From assembly GCF_900996225.1 (NCBI RefSeq), contig NZ_CAAJGL010000011.1, positions 1 to 64,000 on the forward strand: DNA of 64,000 nucleotides, in the 5' to 3' direction. Shown here one piece after another: positions 36,957 through 45,940 of the stretch; positions within the stretch are counted from its first letter, which is position 1, and each line of letters opens with the position of its first letter. The translations under genes and the position numbers were made by a program. Below the pieces are notes generated by a model. It was not told where the DNA came from. It saw only the letters and a program-made list of their open reading frames with translations, and did no database searches. The DNA is from Paraburkholderia sp. BCC1884. GTDB lineage: Bacteria; Pseudomonadota; Gammaproteobacteria; Burkholderiales; Burkholderiaceae.

Positions 36957-38039
36957 ATGACCACGCACGCGACCGCTTTGCCCCGCTGGACTCTCGCCGC
37001 GCCGTTCGTCGCGTGGATCGTGCTGGGAATCGCCTATGCGCTGCCGGGCAATGCTCTGCTGCTTACGCTGATCGGCGTGGCCCTGTGCGCGGCGGTGTTC
37101 ACTGCCGTACATCATGCCGAGGTAGTCGCGCATCGCGTCGGCGAGCCGTTCGGCACGCTCGTGCTGGCGGTGGCCGTCACGGTGATCGAGGTGGCGCTGA
37201 TCGTGTCGGTGATGCTCACCTCAGGCCCGGAAAAAGCCGGTCTCGCCCGCGACACGGTGTTCGCCGCGGTGATGATCGTCTGCAACGGCATCGTCGGATT
37301 GTGTCTGCTGGTGGGCGGCATCCGCCATCGCGAGCAGGATTTTCAGAGCCGGGGCGCGGCCGCCGCGCTGGCGGTGCTCGCCTCGCTGTCGGTGCTGACG
37401 CTGGTCATGCCGAACTACACCATTGCCAGCGCCGGGCCGCTGCTGTCGTCGTCGCAACTGGCGTTTGCGGGGGTGTCGTCGCTGGTGCTGTATGGCGTCT
37501 TCGTGTTCGTGCAGACAGTGCGCCATCGCGATTACTTCCTCGCCGGCACGCCCGACGAAGACGTCCATGCCGAGCCGCCGAGCGTCGGCGTCGCGTCGGC
37601 GGCCGGCGCGTTGCTGGTGGTGTGTCTGGTCGCCGTCGTGCTGCTCGCGAAGGTGCTGTCGCCGGTGGTCGAGACCGCTGTGAAGAACGCGGGCGCACCG
37701 CCCGCCGTGGTGGGGATCGTGATCGCGGCGCTGGTGCTGCTGCCGGAAGGGCTGGCCGCCGTGCGCGCGGCGCGCGCCGATCGTTTGCAGAACAGTCTGA
37801 ACCTCGCGCTCGGCTCCGCGCTCGCGAGCATCGGGCTGACCATTCCGACCGTGGCCGCCGTGTTCTTGTGGACCGGGCAGCCGCTCGCGCTCGGCATCGA
37901 CGGCAAGGAAACCGTGCTGCTGATTCTCACGCTGCTGGTCGGCACGCTGACGCTCAGCTCCGGGCGCACGACGATTCTCCAGGGCGCCGTGCATCTGTCG
38001 CTGTTCGCGGCGTATCTGTTTCTGTCGTTTGCGCCATGA
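36957..38039 (+). CDS. ChaA-like calcium/proton antiporter
   Basis: This 360-residue inner-membrane cation/H+ antiporter of the CaCA family has about eleven predicted helices in two halves. The acidic ion-binding repeats appear as VTVIEVALIVSVML (about residue 75) and ALVLLPEGLAAVRAARADRLQNSLN (about residue 260), each carrying the key Glu. ATG at 36957 is chosen because upstream in-frame codons encode a Pro/Lys-rich stretch untypical of the family. Transported ions may be Ca2+, Na+ or K+. Confidence 0.87.
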   Translation: MTTHATALPRWTLAAPFVAWIVLGIAYALPGNALLLTLIGVALCAAVFTAVHHAEVVAHRVGEPFGTLVLAVAVTVIEVALIVSVMLTSGPEKAGLARDTVFAAVMIVCNGIVGLCLLVGGIRHREQDFQSRGAAAALAVLASLSVLTLVMPNYTIASAGPLLSSSQLAFAGVSSLVLYGVFVFVQTVRHRDYFLAGTPDEDVHAEPPSVGVASAAGALLVVCLVAVVLLAKVLSPVVETAVKNAGAPPAVVGIVIAALVLLPEGLAAVRAARADRLQNSLNLALGSALASIGLTIPTVAAVFLWTGQPLALGIDGKETVLLILTLLVGTLTLSSGRTTILQGAVHLSLFAAYLFLSFAP

Positions 38040-38066
38040 GCTCGCGCGTCGAGTCGCGCGCCCGAC

Positions 38067-38960
38067 CTAATCCTGCCAATGTTCCGCGATCCAGTCGCGG
38101 AACAGATTCAGCTTCTGCTGATGCGCCACCGAATCGGGATACACCAGGTAATACCGCCAGCCGGTCTTGAGCACCGTATCGAACGGACGCACGAGGCGCC
38201 TCGCGGCGACGTCCTCGTCGATCAGCGCCAGGTCGCTGATCGCTACGCCGAAACCCTGCAACGCCGCATTGGTTGCCATATCGAGCGTGTCGAAACTCGG
38301 GCCGTGCTCGGCGTCGACCGCCTGGACCTCCGCGGCATCGCCCTCGGCCACCTTGGCGAGCCACATCTTCCAGTCGCGATGATCGCGCGTGGGATGCAGC
38401 AGCGTGTGCCGCGCCAGATCGGCCAGTTGCGCGAGCGGCTTGTCCTTCAGCAGATCCGGCGCGCAGACCGGTGTCAGACGCTCCTCGAACAGCGGCACCG
38501 CCTGCACATCGGCACCCGGCGACGAACCGTAGATGATCGCGGCGTCGAACGGCTCCATCTGAAAGTCGACATCGTGCTGCCAGGTCGTGGTGAGCTGCAC
38601 GTGCAGATCGGGATATTCGGCCTGGAAGCGCATGATCTTGGGCAGCATCCAGCGCATCACGCAGGTCGGCACCTTCAACGCGAGATCGGTACGTTGCCGC
38701 GTGAGGCGCAGCGAAATCTCCTCGATGCGCGCGAAGCTTTCCTTCACCGCCGGCAGCAGCAGTTCGCCCTCGGCGGTGAGCGTCAGGCCTTTCGCGTGAC
38801 GCTTGAAGAGCGGGAACTTGTAGTAGTCCTCGAGCGCGATGATCTGCCGGCTGACCGCTCCTTGCGTCAGACAAAGATGGTCGGCCGCACGCGTAAAGCT
38901 GCGGTGACGTGCGACGGTTTCAAAAATCTGCAGCGCGTTGAGCGGCGGAAGGCGGCGCAT
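38067..38960 (-). CDS. LysR-family regulator (GcvA-like)
   Basis: This 297-residue regulator starts MRRLPPLNALQIFETVARHR, the GcvA-type N terminus. Its winged helix-turn-helix covers residues 5-65 (FTRAADHLCLTQGAVSRQI) and its effector domain follows. It is divergent from the seven-gene ABC transport operon beginning at 39478, its probable target. Confidence 0.9.
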   Translation of the reverse strand: MRRLPPLNALQIFETVARHRSFTRAADHLCLTQGAVSRQIIALEDYYKFPLFKRHAKGLTLTAEGELLLPAVKESFARIEEISLRLTRQRTDLALKVPTCVMRWMLPKIMRFQAEYPDLHVQLTTTWQHDVDFQMEPFDAAIIYGSSPGADVQAVPLFEERLTPVCAPDLLKDKPLAQLADLARHTLLHPTRDHRDWKMWLAKVAEGDAAEVQAVDAEHGPSFDTLDMATNAALQGFGVAISDLALIDEDVAARRLVRPFDTVLKTGWRYYLVYPDSVAHQQKLNLFRDWIAEHWQD

Positions 38961-39477
38961 TGAAGTAATCCGGATCAGAAAAAATCATTGCGCGGGCACG
39001 GCTGCGCGAGTTGCGACGATGCCCGCCAAGGCTTCAGAATAAACGATTACAGACTAATGTACGTCACCGGACGAGCCGTTCGTCCATGCATTCGGCTCAT
39101 ACCGCCCCCGTCACGCGCCATCTTGCAAGCCATTTTGCACCGACACAGGGCAAGCCGCGCCGTGCACCGCACCAGAACCGAGCTTTCCTCATACCTCCGC
39201 CTCTTTGCCCAAACGCCGCGAAACGTGGACGTTAACCCGGATACGCCATGCCCACGGCACTCTCGCTCCTCCCTGTCAAACTCGCCGGATCAGGCGTCCC
39301 GATATCAACGCATGAGATTCCGTCATGCCCTCCATGCGCATATTTCGTTTGGCGCGGGATTTTGGCAAACCTAGAGTGCATCCACACGCTGCGTCCCGGC
39401 TTACATCGGCTGCGACACGGCGGCGGCGGTCACAGCGAAACTCACCATGCTTCAGGCGCTCAACACAGGAGATCGCC
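38961..39477. other. 517-bp divergent intergenic region (LysR / ABC operon)
   Basis: This should contain the operator and promoters for both the LysR gene and the ABC operon. A weak sigma-70 match, TTGGCG then CTAGAG near 39350-39377, faces the operon. Several short ORFs cross it but none looks coding. Confidence 0.4.
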
Positions 39478-40572
39478 ATGCAAGAGATCAAACGGGGTAG
39501 AAGGCAGGCCATCAAGGCAATCGGCACGGCACTCGCGGCGTCCGCGTTGCCCATGCCGTTCGTCAATCTGCGCGCTCAGGAACACAATTTCAGCGGCAAG
39601 ACACTGCGCTTGCTGACGTGGTCGGACGACACCGGCGCGGCCGCATTGCGCAACATCGCGCAGAGCTTCTCGGCGAAAACCGGCTGCAAGGTAATTGCCG
39701 ATCGCGCCGATGGCACCTCCGGCATGGTCGCCAAACTCAAGGCCGCGGGCGATCGCCCCACCTACGACGTCATCACGCTGGCGGGCGTCGGCGCATCCGG
39801 TCTGGGCGACGCAGGCCTCCTGATGAAACCCGATCTCGACAAGCTGCCGAACCTGAAGGACGTCGCGCCGCCATACCGCACGGGTGCGAACGGTTTCGGC
39901 GTCGGTTATCTGCTGTGGTCGGACGGCCTGATCTACAACACGTCCACGGTGAAGACAGCGCCCACCTCCTACGAAGCGCTGTGGGACCCGAAATACGCCG
40001 GACGTTTGTTCCTGCCGCCGCCCGAGTGGGCCGAAGCGGTGGACCTCGCGATCATCGCCGCGAAGATGAACGGCGGCTCGCAGCAGAACATCGACCCCGG
40101 CTTCAAGAAACTCGCCGTGTTGAAAGACCGCGTGATGACGCTCGGCGAGAACCCGAACCAGGTGGCCGATCTGTTCCGTACCGGCTCGCTCGATATCGGC
40201 GGCATCTATTCGCCGGCCTTTTTCCCTGACCAGATCCGCAAGCCCGAGTACAAGATGGGCGTGACCTACGGCATGAAAGAAGGCTTTGCCACGCAGTTGA
40301 TGTTCACCGTGATCCCCAAATCGCATCCGGGCGACAGCGACGTGATCCACGCCTTCATCAACCACTCGCTCGACGCCGGCGTGCAAGGCCGCATGGCCGC
40401 CGACGTGCTGAACGGCCCGGTCAATTCGAAAGCGGTGATTCCCGCCGGGAGCCGCGCCTTCGTGCCTAGCCCGCAGCAGATCGCCGAGAAAGCCGTGTTG
40501 CATGACGACAAGGCGCTCGCCGTCGTGCAGCCGGCGTGGATCAAGCGCTACACCGAAATCTTCTCGGCATGA
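39478..40572 (+). CDS. ABC transporter substrate-binding protein, polyamine (PotD)-type
   Basis: This 364-residue periplasmic binding protein has a twin-arginine-like signal (RRQAIKAIG), then the mature family-1 fold starting at KTLRLLTWSDDTGAAALRN. The GYLLWSDGLIYNTSTV and SYEALWDPKYAGRLFLPPPE blocks are typical of putrescine/spermidine-type proteins. AGGAG precedes the ATG at 39478. Its stop overlaps the first permease (ATGA). Substrate unproven. Confidence 0.9.
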   Translation: MQEIKRGRRQAIKAIGTALAASALPMPFVNLRAQEHNFSGKTLRLLTWSDDTGAAALRNIAQSFSAKTGCKVIADRADGTSGMVAKLKAAGDRPTYDVITLAGVGASGLGDAGLLMKPDLDKLPNLKDVAPPYRTGANGFGVGYLLWSDGLIYNTSTVKTAPTSYEALWDPKYAGRLFLPPPEWAEAVDLAIIAAKMNGGSQQNIDPGFKKLAVLKDRVMTLGENPNQVADLFRTGSLDIGGIYSPAFFPDQIRKPEYKMGVTYGMKEGFATQLMFTVIPKSHPGDSDVIHAFINHSLDAGVQGRMAADVLNGPVNSKAVIPAGSRAFVPSPQQIAEKAVLHDDKALAVVQPAWIKRYTEIFSA

Positions 40573-41507
40573 GCGCGATGCTCGCGCGCTTTTCGCGGCG
40601 TGCGGCGGCAGCCGCCGCTGCCGCCGCTGAAGCCTCGGGCTCGCCTCGCATCACGTCGATGGACAAGGCGCGCCCCTGGCTGCTGCTCACGCCGATCCTG
40701 CTGTTTCTCGCCATCCTCGGCGCGGCGGCGCTGGTCGTGCTGCGCATGAGCTTCGGCGCGCAAGGCAACGAGTGGCACGGTTTCACGCTGCAAAACTACG
40801 CCGACCTGTTCGACAGCTACTTCATGAAGTCGCTGTGGCTGACGCTCAAGCTGGCGTTTCAAAGCATGATCTGCGCCGTGCTGCTGGCGATTCCCGTCGC
40901 ACTGGCGATGGCGCGCACAAAATCGCGGCTCGCACGACGCCTGCTGCTGGCTGGCGTGCTGCTGCCTTTGCTCGTCAATCTGTTGCTGCAAGGTTATGGC
41001 TGGCTGATCATCCTCGGACCGGCCGGTCTGCTCAATCACGCGTTGCTCGCGAGCGGCCTCGTGCAACGTCCGCTGCTGTGGCTGTATCGCGAGAACGGCG
41101 TGCTGCTTGGGCTGGTTCAAACGGCGTTTCCGCTGGCCGTGCTGCCGCTCTCGAGCGCGATGCGCGCGGTCTCGACGTCGTATGAAGAAGCGGCCGCCAC
41201 GCTCGGCGCAACGCGCTGGCAAACGCTGCGTCACGTGTTATTGCCGCTGGCGATGCCCGGTCTCGTCTCGGGCGCCTTGCTGGTCTTTGCGTATAACGCC
41301 AGCGCGTTTGCCGTGCCCCTGCTGCTAGGTGGACGTCGTGTGCCGATGCTCGCCGTGCTGGTCCACGACCAGGTCGCACCGCTGCTCAACTGGCCGGCGG
41401 CGTCCGCGTCGGGCGTGGTGTTGATGATCGCCACGCTGACGGTCATGGCACTCTCGCAGCGCCTCGTGCGCCGCACGCAGCGTCTTGCCGAGGAGCCTCA
41501 CGCATGA
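40569..41507 (+). CDS. ABC permease, polyamine (PotB)-type
   Basis: This 312-residue permease has six predicted helices and the EAA loop EEAAATLGATRWQTLRHVLLP (about residues 205-225) that contacts the ATPase. The N terminus carries an unusual run of nine Ala encoded by a GCC/GCG repeat. The start overlaps the binding-protein gene and the stop overlaps the second permease gene, each by 4 bp. Confidence 0.9.
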   Translation: MSAMLARFSRRAAAAAAAAAEASGSPRITSMDKARPWLLLTPILLFLAILGAAALVVLRMSFGAQGNEWHGFTLQNYADLFDSYFMKSLWLTLKLAFQSMICAVLLAIPVALAMARTKSRLARRLLLAGVLLPLLVNLLLQGYGWLIILGPAGLLNHALLASGLVQRPLLWLYRENGVLLGLVQTAFPLAVLPLSSAMRAVSTSYEEAAATLGATRWQTLRHVLLPLAMPGLVSGALLVFAYNASAFAVPLLLGGRRVPMLAVLVHDQVAPLLNWPAASASGVVLMIATLTVMALSQRLVRRTQRLAEEPHA

Positions 41508-42391
41508 GCACGCCCCATCCCGCCGCGCCGCTGTCGCCCCGCACGCCTCGCTTGACGCGTTTCTTCAATGCGACGATGCCCGGCCAGCTCGGCAAGGCCG
41601 CCGCGCTGCTCGCCGCGATCGTGCTGTTCCTCGCCGCGCTGCCGATCCTGACGATGATCGTCATGTCGTTCAGCGCCGCCGACACGCTCGAATTCCCGCC
41701 GCACGCCTACGGCCTGCACTGGTATCGCGCCGCGTGGCAGAGCTTCGTATCGCCGGATGCGAGCGATTCGCTGTCGATGGGCGCCGCGCTGAGCACGAGC
41801 CTGATCGTCGCGCTCTCGACGATGGTGATCGCCACCCTTGTTTCCGTGCCCGCCGCCTACGCGCTGAGCCGTTACCGTTTTCGCGGCAAACCCGCGGTCG
41901 AACAACTGGTGGCCTTGCCGCTCGTCTATCCGCTGGTGATGCTCGGCCTGTCGCTGCTGCTGGTGTTCAACGTACTGCCGATCGAACTCGGCGTGTTCCG
42001 TCTGATCATCGCGCACGTGATTCTCGCGCTGCCGTTCACGGTCAAAAATTGCGCGGCCTCGGTCGCCTCCATCGGCCCGGAGTTCGAGGAAGCTGCCTGC
42101 GTGATGGGCGCGAGCCCGGGCCGCGCGCTCGTCGACGTGATCCTGCCGCTGATGCGCCCCGGCATTCTCGCCGGCATGCTGTTCGCGTTCATCGTCTCGT
42201 TCAACGAGTTCACGGTGACCTTCTTCCTCTACGGTATCGATACGATGACGCTGCCTGTATGGCTCTACAGCCGCACGGTGTCGTCGCTCGATCCGACCGT
42301 GTTCTGTTTCGCGGTGTTCATCGTCGCGATCGACTTTGCGCTGATCTGGCTGCTCGAAAAGCTGATCGGCGACGAAGGCGTCGCGCTGTAA
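41504..42391 (+). CDS. ABC permease, polyamine (PotC)-type
   Basis: This 295-residue permease partners the preceding PotB-type protein. It has six predicted helices and an EAA loop FEEAACVMGASPGRALVDVIL at about residues 195-215. The start overlaps the upstream stop by 4 bp. The ATPase gene follows after 31 bp. Confidence 0.9.
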   Translation: MSTPHPAAPLSPRTPRLTRFFNATMPGQLGKAAALLAAIVLFLAALPILTMIVMSFSAADTLEFPPHAYGLHWYRAAWQSFVSPDASDSLSMGAALSTSLIVALSTMVIATLVSVPAAYALSRYRFRGKPAVEQLVALPLVYPLVMLGLSLLLVFNVLPIELGVFRLIIAHVILALPFTVKNCAASVASIGPEFEEAACVMGASPGRALVDVILPLMRPGILAGMLFAFIVSFNEFTVTFFLYGIDTMTLPVWLYSRTVSSLDPTVFCFAVFIVAIDFALIWLLEKLIGDEGVAL

Positions 42392-42422
42392 CCAATCGCC
42401 CACCTTTTCGCGGGAGCCTCCG

Positions 42423-43496
42423 ATGACCCATCTGACCTTGCAGGCCGTGACGCGGCGCTTCGGCGCGGCGCATGCCGTCGACAACGTCGATCTGAGCGTG
42501 CCCGACGGCAAGCTGGTGTGCTTTCTCGGCCCGTCCGGCTGCGGCAAGACGACGTTGCTACGGATGATCGCCGGCCTGGAAACGCCGACCTCCGGCAGCA
42601 TTCATTTCGCCGGCCGCGATATCACGCGCCTGCCGGCCAACCAGCGCGACTTCGGCATGGTATTCCAGTCGCTCGCGCTGTTTCCTCACATGACGGTCGC
42701 GCAAAACGTCGCGTACCCGCTCAAGCTGCGCAAAACCGCGAAGGGTGAACAGACGCGCCGCGTCGCCGAATTGCTGGAGCTGATCCAGTTGCCGCACATG
42801 GCGAACCGTCCGGTCACTCAACTCTCAGGCGGCCAGCGTCAGCGCGTGGCGATTGCGCGCGCGATCGCCTCGCAACCCAAATTACTTTTGCTCGACGAAC
42901 CGCTCTCCGCGCTCGACGCCAAACTGCGCGAAGCGATGCAGGTGGAAATCCGCCTGCTGCAACAGCGCCTCGGCATCACGACGATCATGGTCACGCACGA
43001 CCAGCGCGAAGCGATGACCATGGCCGACGAAATCGTCGTGATGGAGAAAGGCCGGATTGCGCAGGTCGGCAAACCGCTGGATATTTATCGCGATCCGGTG
43101 AGCGAATTCGTCGCGGACTTTATCGGCCTCGGTAATATCCTGCCGGTCACGTACGACGGCGCGGGCAGCGTGAGCCTGCCGGGCGGCCGGCGCATCACCG
43201 TCGTGCAACCGGCGCGCGTGCCGGATCTGGCCAGCGATATCCGTCTGCTGATCCGCCCGGAGGATGTCTGCGTCAAACCGGCGACGGACGTCGCCGCGCC
43301 GAACCGGCTCGCGGGCACGGTGACGTTCATCCGCGACGTGGGAGCGTCGCTCGAAGCCACGATCGATTGCGCCGGCTTCACGCTGACAGCTGCGACCACG
43401 CCGCGCGAGACGCCAGGCCTCGCGCTCGGCATGCCGGTACTCGCGGAATTGCCACCTCATGCGTGCAAACTGATTGCCGCGCGCGCCGCGCACTAA
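42423..43496 (+). CDS. ABC transporter ATP-binding protein, PotA-type
   Basis: This 357-residue ATPase has Walker A GPSGCGKTT (about residue 38), signature LSGGQRQRVAIARAI (about residue 138), Walker B LLLLDEPLSALD, the switch His in MVTHDQREAM and a C-terminal TOBE-type regulatory domain (about 270-355). It serves the two PotBC-type permeases. It is the only ATPase gene in the operon, although an amino-acid-type permease pair follows. Confidence 0.93.
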   Translation: MTHLTLQAVTRRFGAAHAVDNVDLSVPDGKLVCFLGPSGCGKTTLLRMIAGLETPTSGSIHFAGRDITRLPANQRDFGMVFQSLALFPHMTVAQNVAYPLKLRKTAKGEQTRRVAELLELIQLPHMANRPVTQLSGGQRQRVAIARAIASQPKLLLLDEPLSALDAKLREAMQVEIRLLQQRLGITTIMVTHDQREAMTMADEIVVMEKGRIAQVGKPLDIYRDPVSEFVADFIGLGNILPVTYDGAGSVSLPGGRRITVVQPARVPDLASDIRLLIRPEDVCVKPATDVAAPNRLAGTVTFIRDVGASLEATIDCAGFTLTAATTPRETPGLALGMPVLAELPPHACKLIAARAAH

Positions 43497-43553
43497 GAAG
43501 CCGGCGCTAAAACAATCCACACCAAGACCTACCTTCTCGACAGAGGAAAGACC

Positions 43554-44378
43554 ATGACGCAACCTCAAACCGCCCCATCCAGCACGCGCCGCGTGTTCGT
43601 CACGCTCGCCGCGGCGCTCGCCTTCACCGGCTTCGGCGCGCTGTGCGCGTTTCCGTCGGCCGCCCATGCGGATGCGCTCGACAGCATCGCCAAATCGGGC
43701 ACGGTGCGCGTCGGCGTGTTCGAGGACTATCCGCCGTTCGGCTCGATCGGCCCGGACATGCAGCCGATGGGCTATGACATCGACGTCGCCAATCTGATCG
43801 GCAAGGCGCTTAACGCCAAGGTGGAACTGGTCGCGGTAACGGGCGACAACCGCATGGCCTACCTCGCCGACCATAAGGCTGACATGCTGCTTTCAGTCGG
43901 CCAGACGCCGGAACGCGAAAAGGTGATCGACTTCTCGCAGCCCTACGCGCCCTACTACCTCGCCGTGTTCGGCCCGAAATCGCTGCCCGTGAAGAATGCC
44001 GCCGACCTCGCCGGCAAGTCGATTTCGGTGGCGCGCGGCACACTGGAAGACCTGAGTGTCACCAAGATCGCGCCGCCCACCGCCAACATAAAAAGATTCG
44101 ACGATCCGAACGGCGCAATTTCGGCGTTCCTTTCTGGTCAGGTACAGTTGATGGTCGTCGGCAACGACGTCGGCGCGACGATTCTCGCGCGTCATCCGGC
44201 CAACGATCCGGAGCAGAAGTTCTCGCTGTTCAGCTCGCCGGATCATGTCGGTTTGAACAAGAACGAGCCGCGCCTGAAGCAGAAAGTGGACGACGTGATT
44301 GCCAAGGCCCGCAAGGACGGCACCATGAACGCGATTTCGCAGAAGTGGCTGCGCGCGCCGCTGCCGGCCAACTTCTGA
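43554..44378 (+). CDS. Amino-acid-type ABC substrate-binding protein
   Basis: This 274-residue family-3 binding protein has a signal peptide (cleavage near AAHADA, about residue 41). The GTVRVGVFEDYPPFGSIG start and the MGYDIDVANLIGKAL block are typical of HisJ/GlnH-like proteins. AGAGGAAAG lies before the ATG. A strong intercistronic hairpin follows at 44390-44412. Ligand not determinable. Confidence 0.9.
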   Translation: MTQPQTAPSSTRRVFVTLAAALAFTGFGALCAFPSAAHADALDSIAKSGTVRVGVFEDYPPFGSIGPDMQPMGYDIDVANLIGKALNAKVELVAVTGDNRMAYLADHKADMLLSVGQTPEREKVIDFSQPYAPYYLAVFGPKSLPVKNAADLAGKSISVARGTLEDLSVTKIAPPTANIKRFDDPNGAISAFLSGQVQLMVVGNDVGATILARHPANDPEQKFSLFSSPDHVGLNKNEPRLKQKVDDVIAKARKDGTMNAISQKWLRAPLPANF

Positions 44379-44389
44379 ACCTTTTTTGC

Positions 44390-44412
44390 GTGGACCGGCG
44401 AGACCGGTCCAC
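44390..44412 (+). other. intercistronic hairpin after the binding-protein gene
   Basis: GTGGACCGG (44390-44398) and CCGGTCCAC (44404-44412) form a perfect 9-bp stem with a 5-nt loop. No T-run follows on the plus strand. Such hairpins between a binding-protein gene and its permease genes commonly protect the upstream mRNA and reduce downstream expression. Confidence 0.6.
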
Positions 44413-44445
44413 GGCGGAGTTCGACCTAACGATGAGCACCATCCC

Positions 44446-45192
44446 ATGACCTACGCGTTCGACTTCAGCGGCTTCGGCCTCTACGCGGGGATGCTCGTGC
44501 GCGGCGCTGCCGTGACTTTGGGGCTCACCGCCGTGTCCACGGTGCTGGGCGGGCTGGTGGGCATCGGCGGCGCGAGTATCGCCGTGGCCGGGCCGAAATG
44601 GGCGCGCTGGATCGTGGCGAGTTACGTGGAGGTGATCCGCAATACGCCCTTCATCGTGCAGTTGTTCTTCGTGTTCTTCGGCCTGCCGAGCCTCGGCATT
44701 CATATCGACGAAATCCAGGCGGCGATTCTCGCCATGACCGTCAACCTCGGCGCGTACGCGATCGAGATCGTGCGCGCGGGCATCGATTCGATTCCACGCG
44801 GTCAGGTACAGGCGGCCCAGGCGCTCGGTCTGCACGGCCGCCAGGTGTTCCGCTTCATCGTGCTGCCGCAGGCGATCGCCAACGTGTTTCCCGCGCTGCT
44901 CAGCCAGGTGCTGATCGTGATGCTCGGTTCGGCTGTCGTGTCACAGATTTCAGTACCCGATCTCACTTATGCGGCCAACTTCATCCAGTCGCGCAACTTC
45001 CGTTCGTTCGAGAGCTACGTGATCATCACCGCGGTGTATCTGCTGTTGTCCATTCTGCTGCGGCAACTGCTCAACCGCTTCGGGCGCGGCCTGTTCGCCG
45101 GCCGGATGGCGCGCGGCAACGACAGCGCGCCGCGTAGCTGGCGCGCCCGCCTGATGTGGCGCGGCGCCCGCACTCTGCCGACGGAGCGTTGA
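44446..45192 (+). CDS. Amino-acid-type ABC permease (first)
   Basis: This 248-residue HisM/GlnP-type permease has the family hallmark VEVIRNTPFIVQLFFVFFGL (about residues 63-82) and the EAA loop QVQAAQALGLHGRQVFRFIVLPQA. ATG at 44446 is chosen because the first helix begins shortly after; the upstream in-frame extension is Pro/His-rich and non-membrane-like. It pairs with the next gene 2 bp downstream. Confidence 0.9.
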   Translation: MTYAFDFSGFGLYAGMLVRGAAVTLGLTAVSTVLGGLVGIGGASIAVAGPKWARWIVASYVEVIRNTPFIVQLFFVFFGLPSLGIHIDEIQAAILAMTVNLGAYAIEIVRAGIDSIPRGQVQAAQALGLHGRQVFRFIVLPQAIANVFPALLSQVLIVMLGSAVVSQISVPDLTYAANFIQSRNFRSFESYVIITAVYLLLSILLRQLLNRFGRGLFAGRMARGNDSAPRSWRARLMWRGARTLPTER

Positions 45193-45194
45193 TC

Positions 45195-45851
45195 ATGGTC
45201 GAATTCACGCTGTGGGACATCGCCCGTAACCTGTTGCTCGCCGCGCGCTGGACGGTGCTGCTGTCGTTGATCGCCTTTGTCGGCGGCGGCATTGTCGGGC
45301 TGATTCTGCTCGCGATGCGCGTATCGCCGATTGCGTGGCTGCGCCGTATCGTCGTGGTGTACGTCGAGGTGTTTCAGGGCACGCCGCTGCTGATGCAGCT
45401 CTTTCTGGCGTTTTTCGGTTTGCCTTTGCTCGGTGTGGACGTGTCGCCGTGGGTGGCCGCTACCGTCACGTTGACGCTTTACACCAGCGCTTATCTGGTC
45501 GACATCTGGCGCGGTTGCGTGGAAGCCATCCCGCGCGGCCAGTGGGCGGCGGGCGCAAGTCTCGGCATGACCTTCAGCCAGCAGTTGCGCTATATCGTGT
45601 GGCCGCAGGCGCGCAAAATCGCCGTGGCACCGACGGTCGGCTTTCTCGTACAGGTGGTGAAAAGCACGGCACTGGCATCGATCATCGGCTTCACCGAGCT
45701 GACCAAGACCGGCACCATGATCACCAACGCGGCGTTCCGTCCGTTTCCGATCTACGGCATGGTCGCAATGATCTACTTCGCGATGTGCTTCCCGTTGACG
45801 TGGTATGCGCGGGTGCTGGAAAAACGGCAGAAGGTGGGCCAGCATCGCTGA
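45195..45851 (+). CDS. Amino-acid-type ABC permease (second)
   Basis: This 218-residue partner permease has VYVEVFQGTPLLMQLFLAFF (about residues 54-73) and an EAA loop QWAAGASLGMTFSQQLRYIV. It is the last gene of the operon, followed by a strong terminator. No GlnQ-type ATPase gene accompanies the pair. Confidence 0.9.
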   Translation: MVEFTLWDIARNLLLAARWTVLLSLIAFVGGGIVGLILLAMRVSPIAWLRRIVVVYVEVFQGTPLLMQLFLAFFGLPLLGVDVSPWVAATVTLTLYTSAYLVDIWRGCVEAIPRGQWAAGASLGMTFSQQLRYIVWPQARKIAVAPTVGFLVQVVKSTALASIIGFTELTKTGTMITNAAFRPFPIYGMVAMIYFAMCFPLTWYARVLEKRQKVGQHR

Positions 45852-45875
45852 GCAACGCCAGCGCCTGGCCCAAAG

Positions 45876-45914
45876 AAAAAGCGGCAACCGTTCTACACGG
45901 TTGCCGCTTTTTTT
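45876..45914 (+). terminator. Rho-independent terminator (probably bidirectional)
   Basis: AAAAGCGGCAACCG and CGGTTGCCGCTTTT pair around a short loop, with a T-run on the plus side and an A-run upstream that becomes a T-run on the minus strand. It sits between the convergent ends of the ABC operon and the cytochrome c gene. Confidence 0.9.
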
Positions 45915-45940
45915 CGCGCAGGCGCTACGTCGAGCGACGA

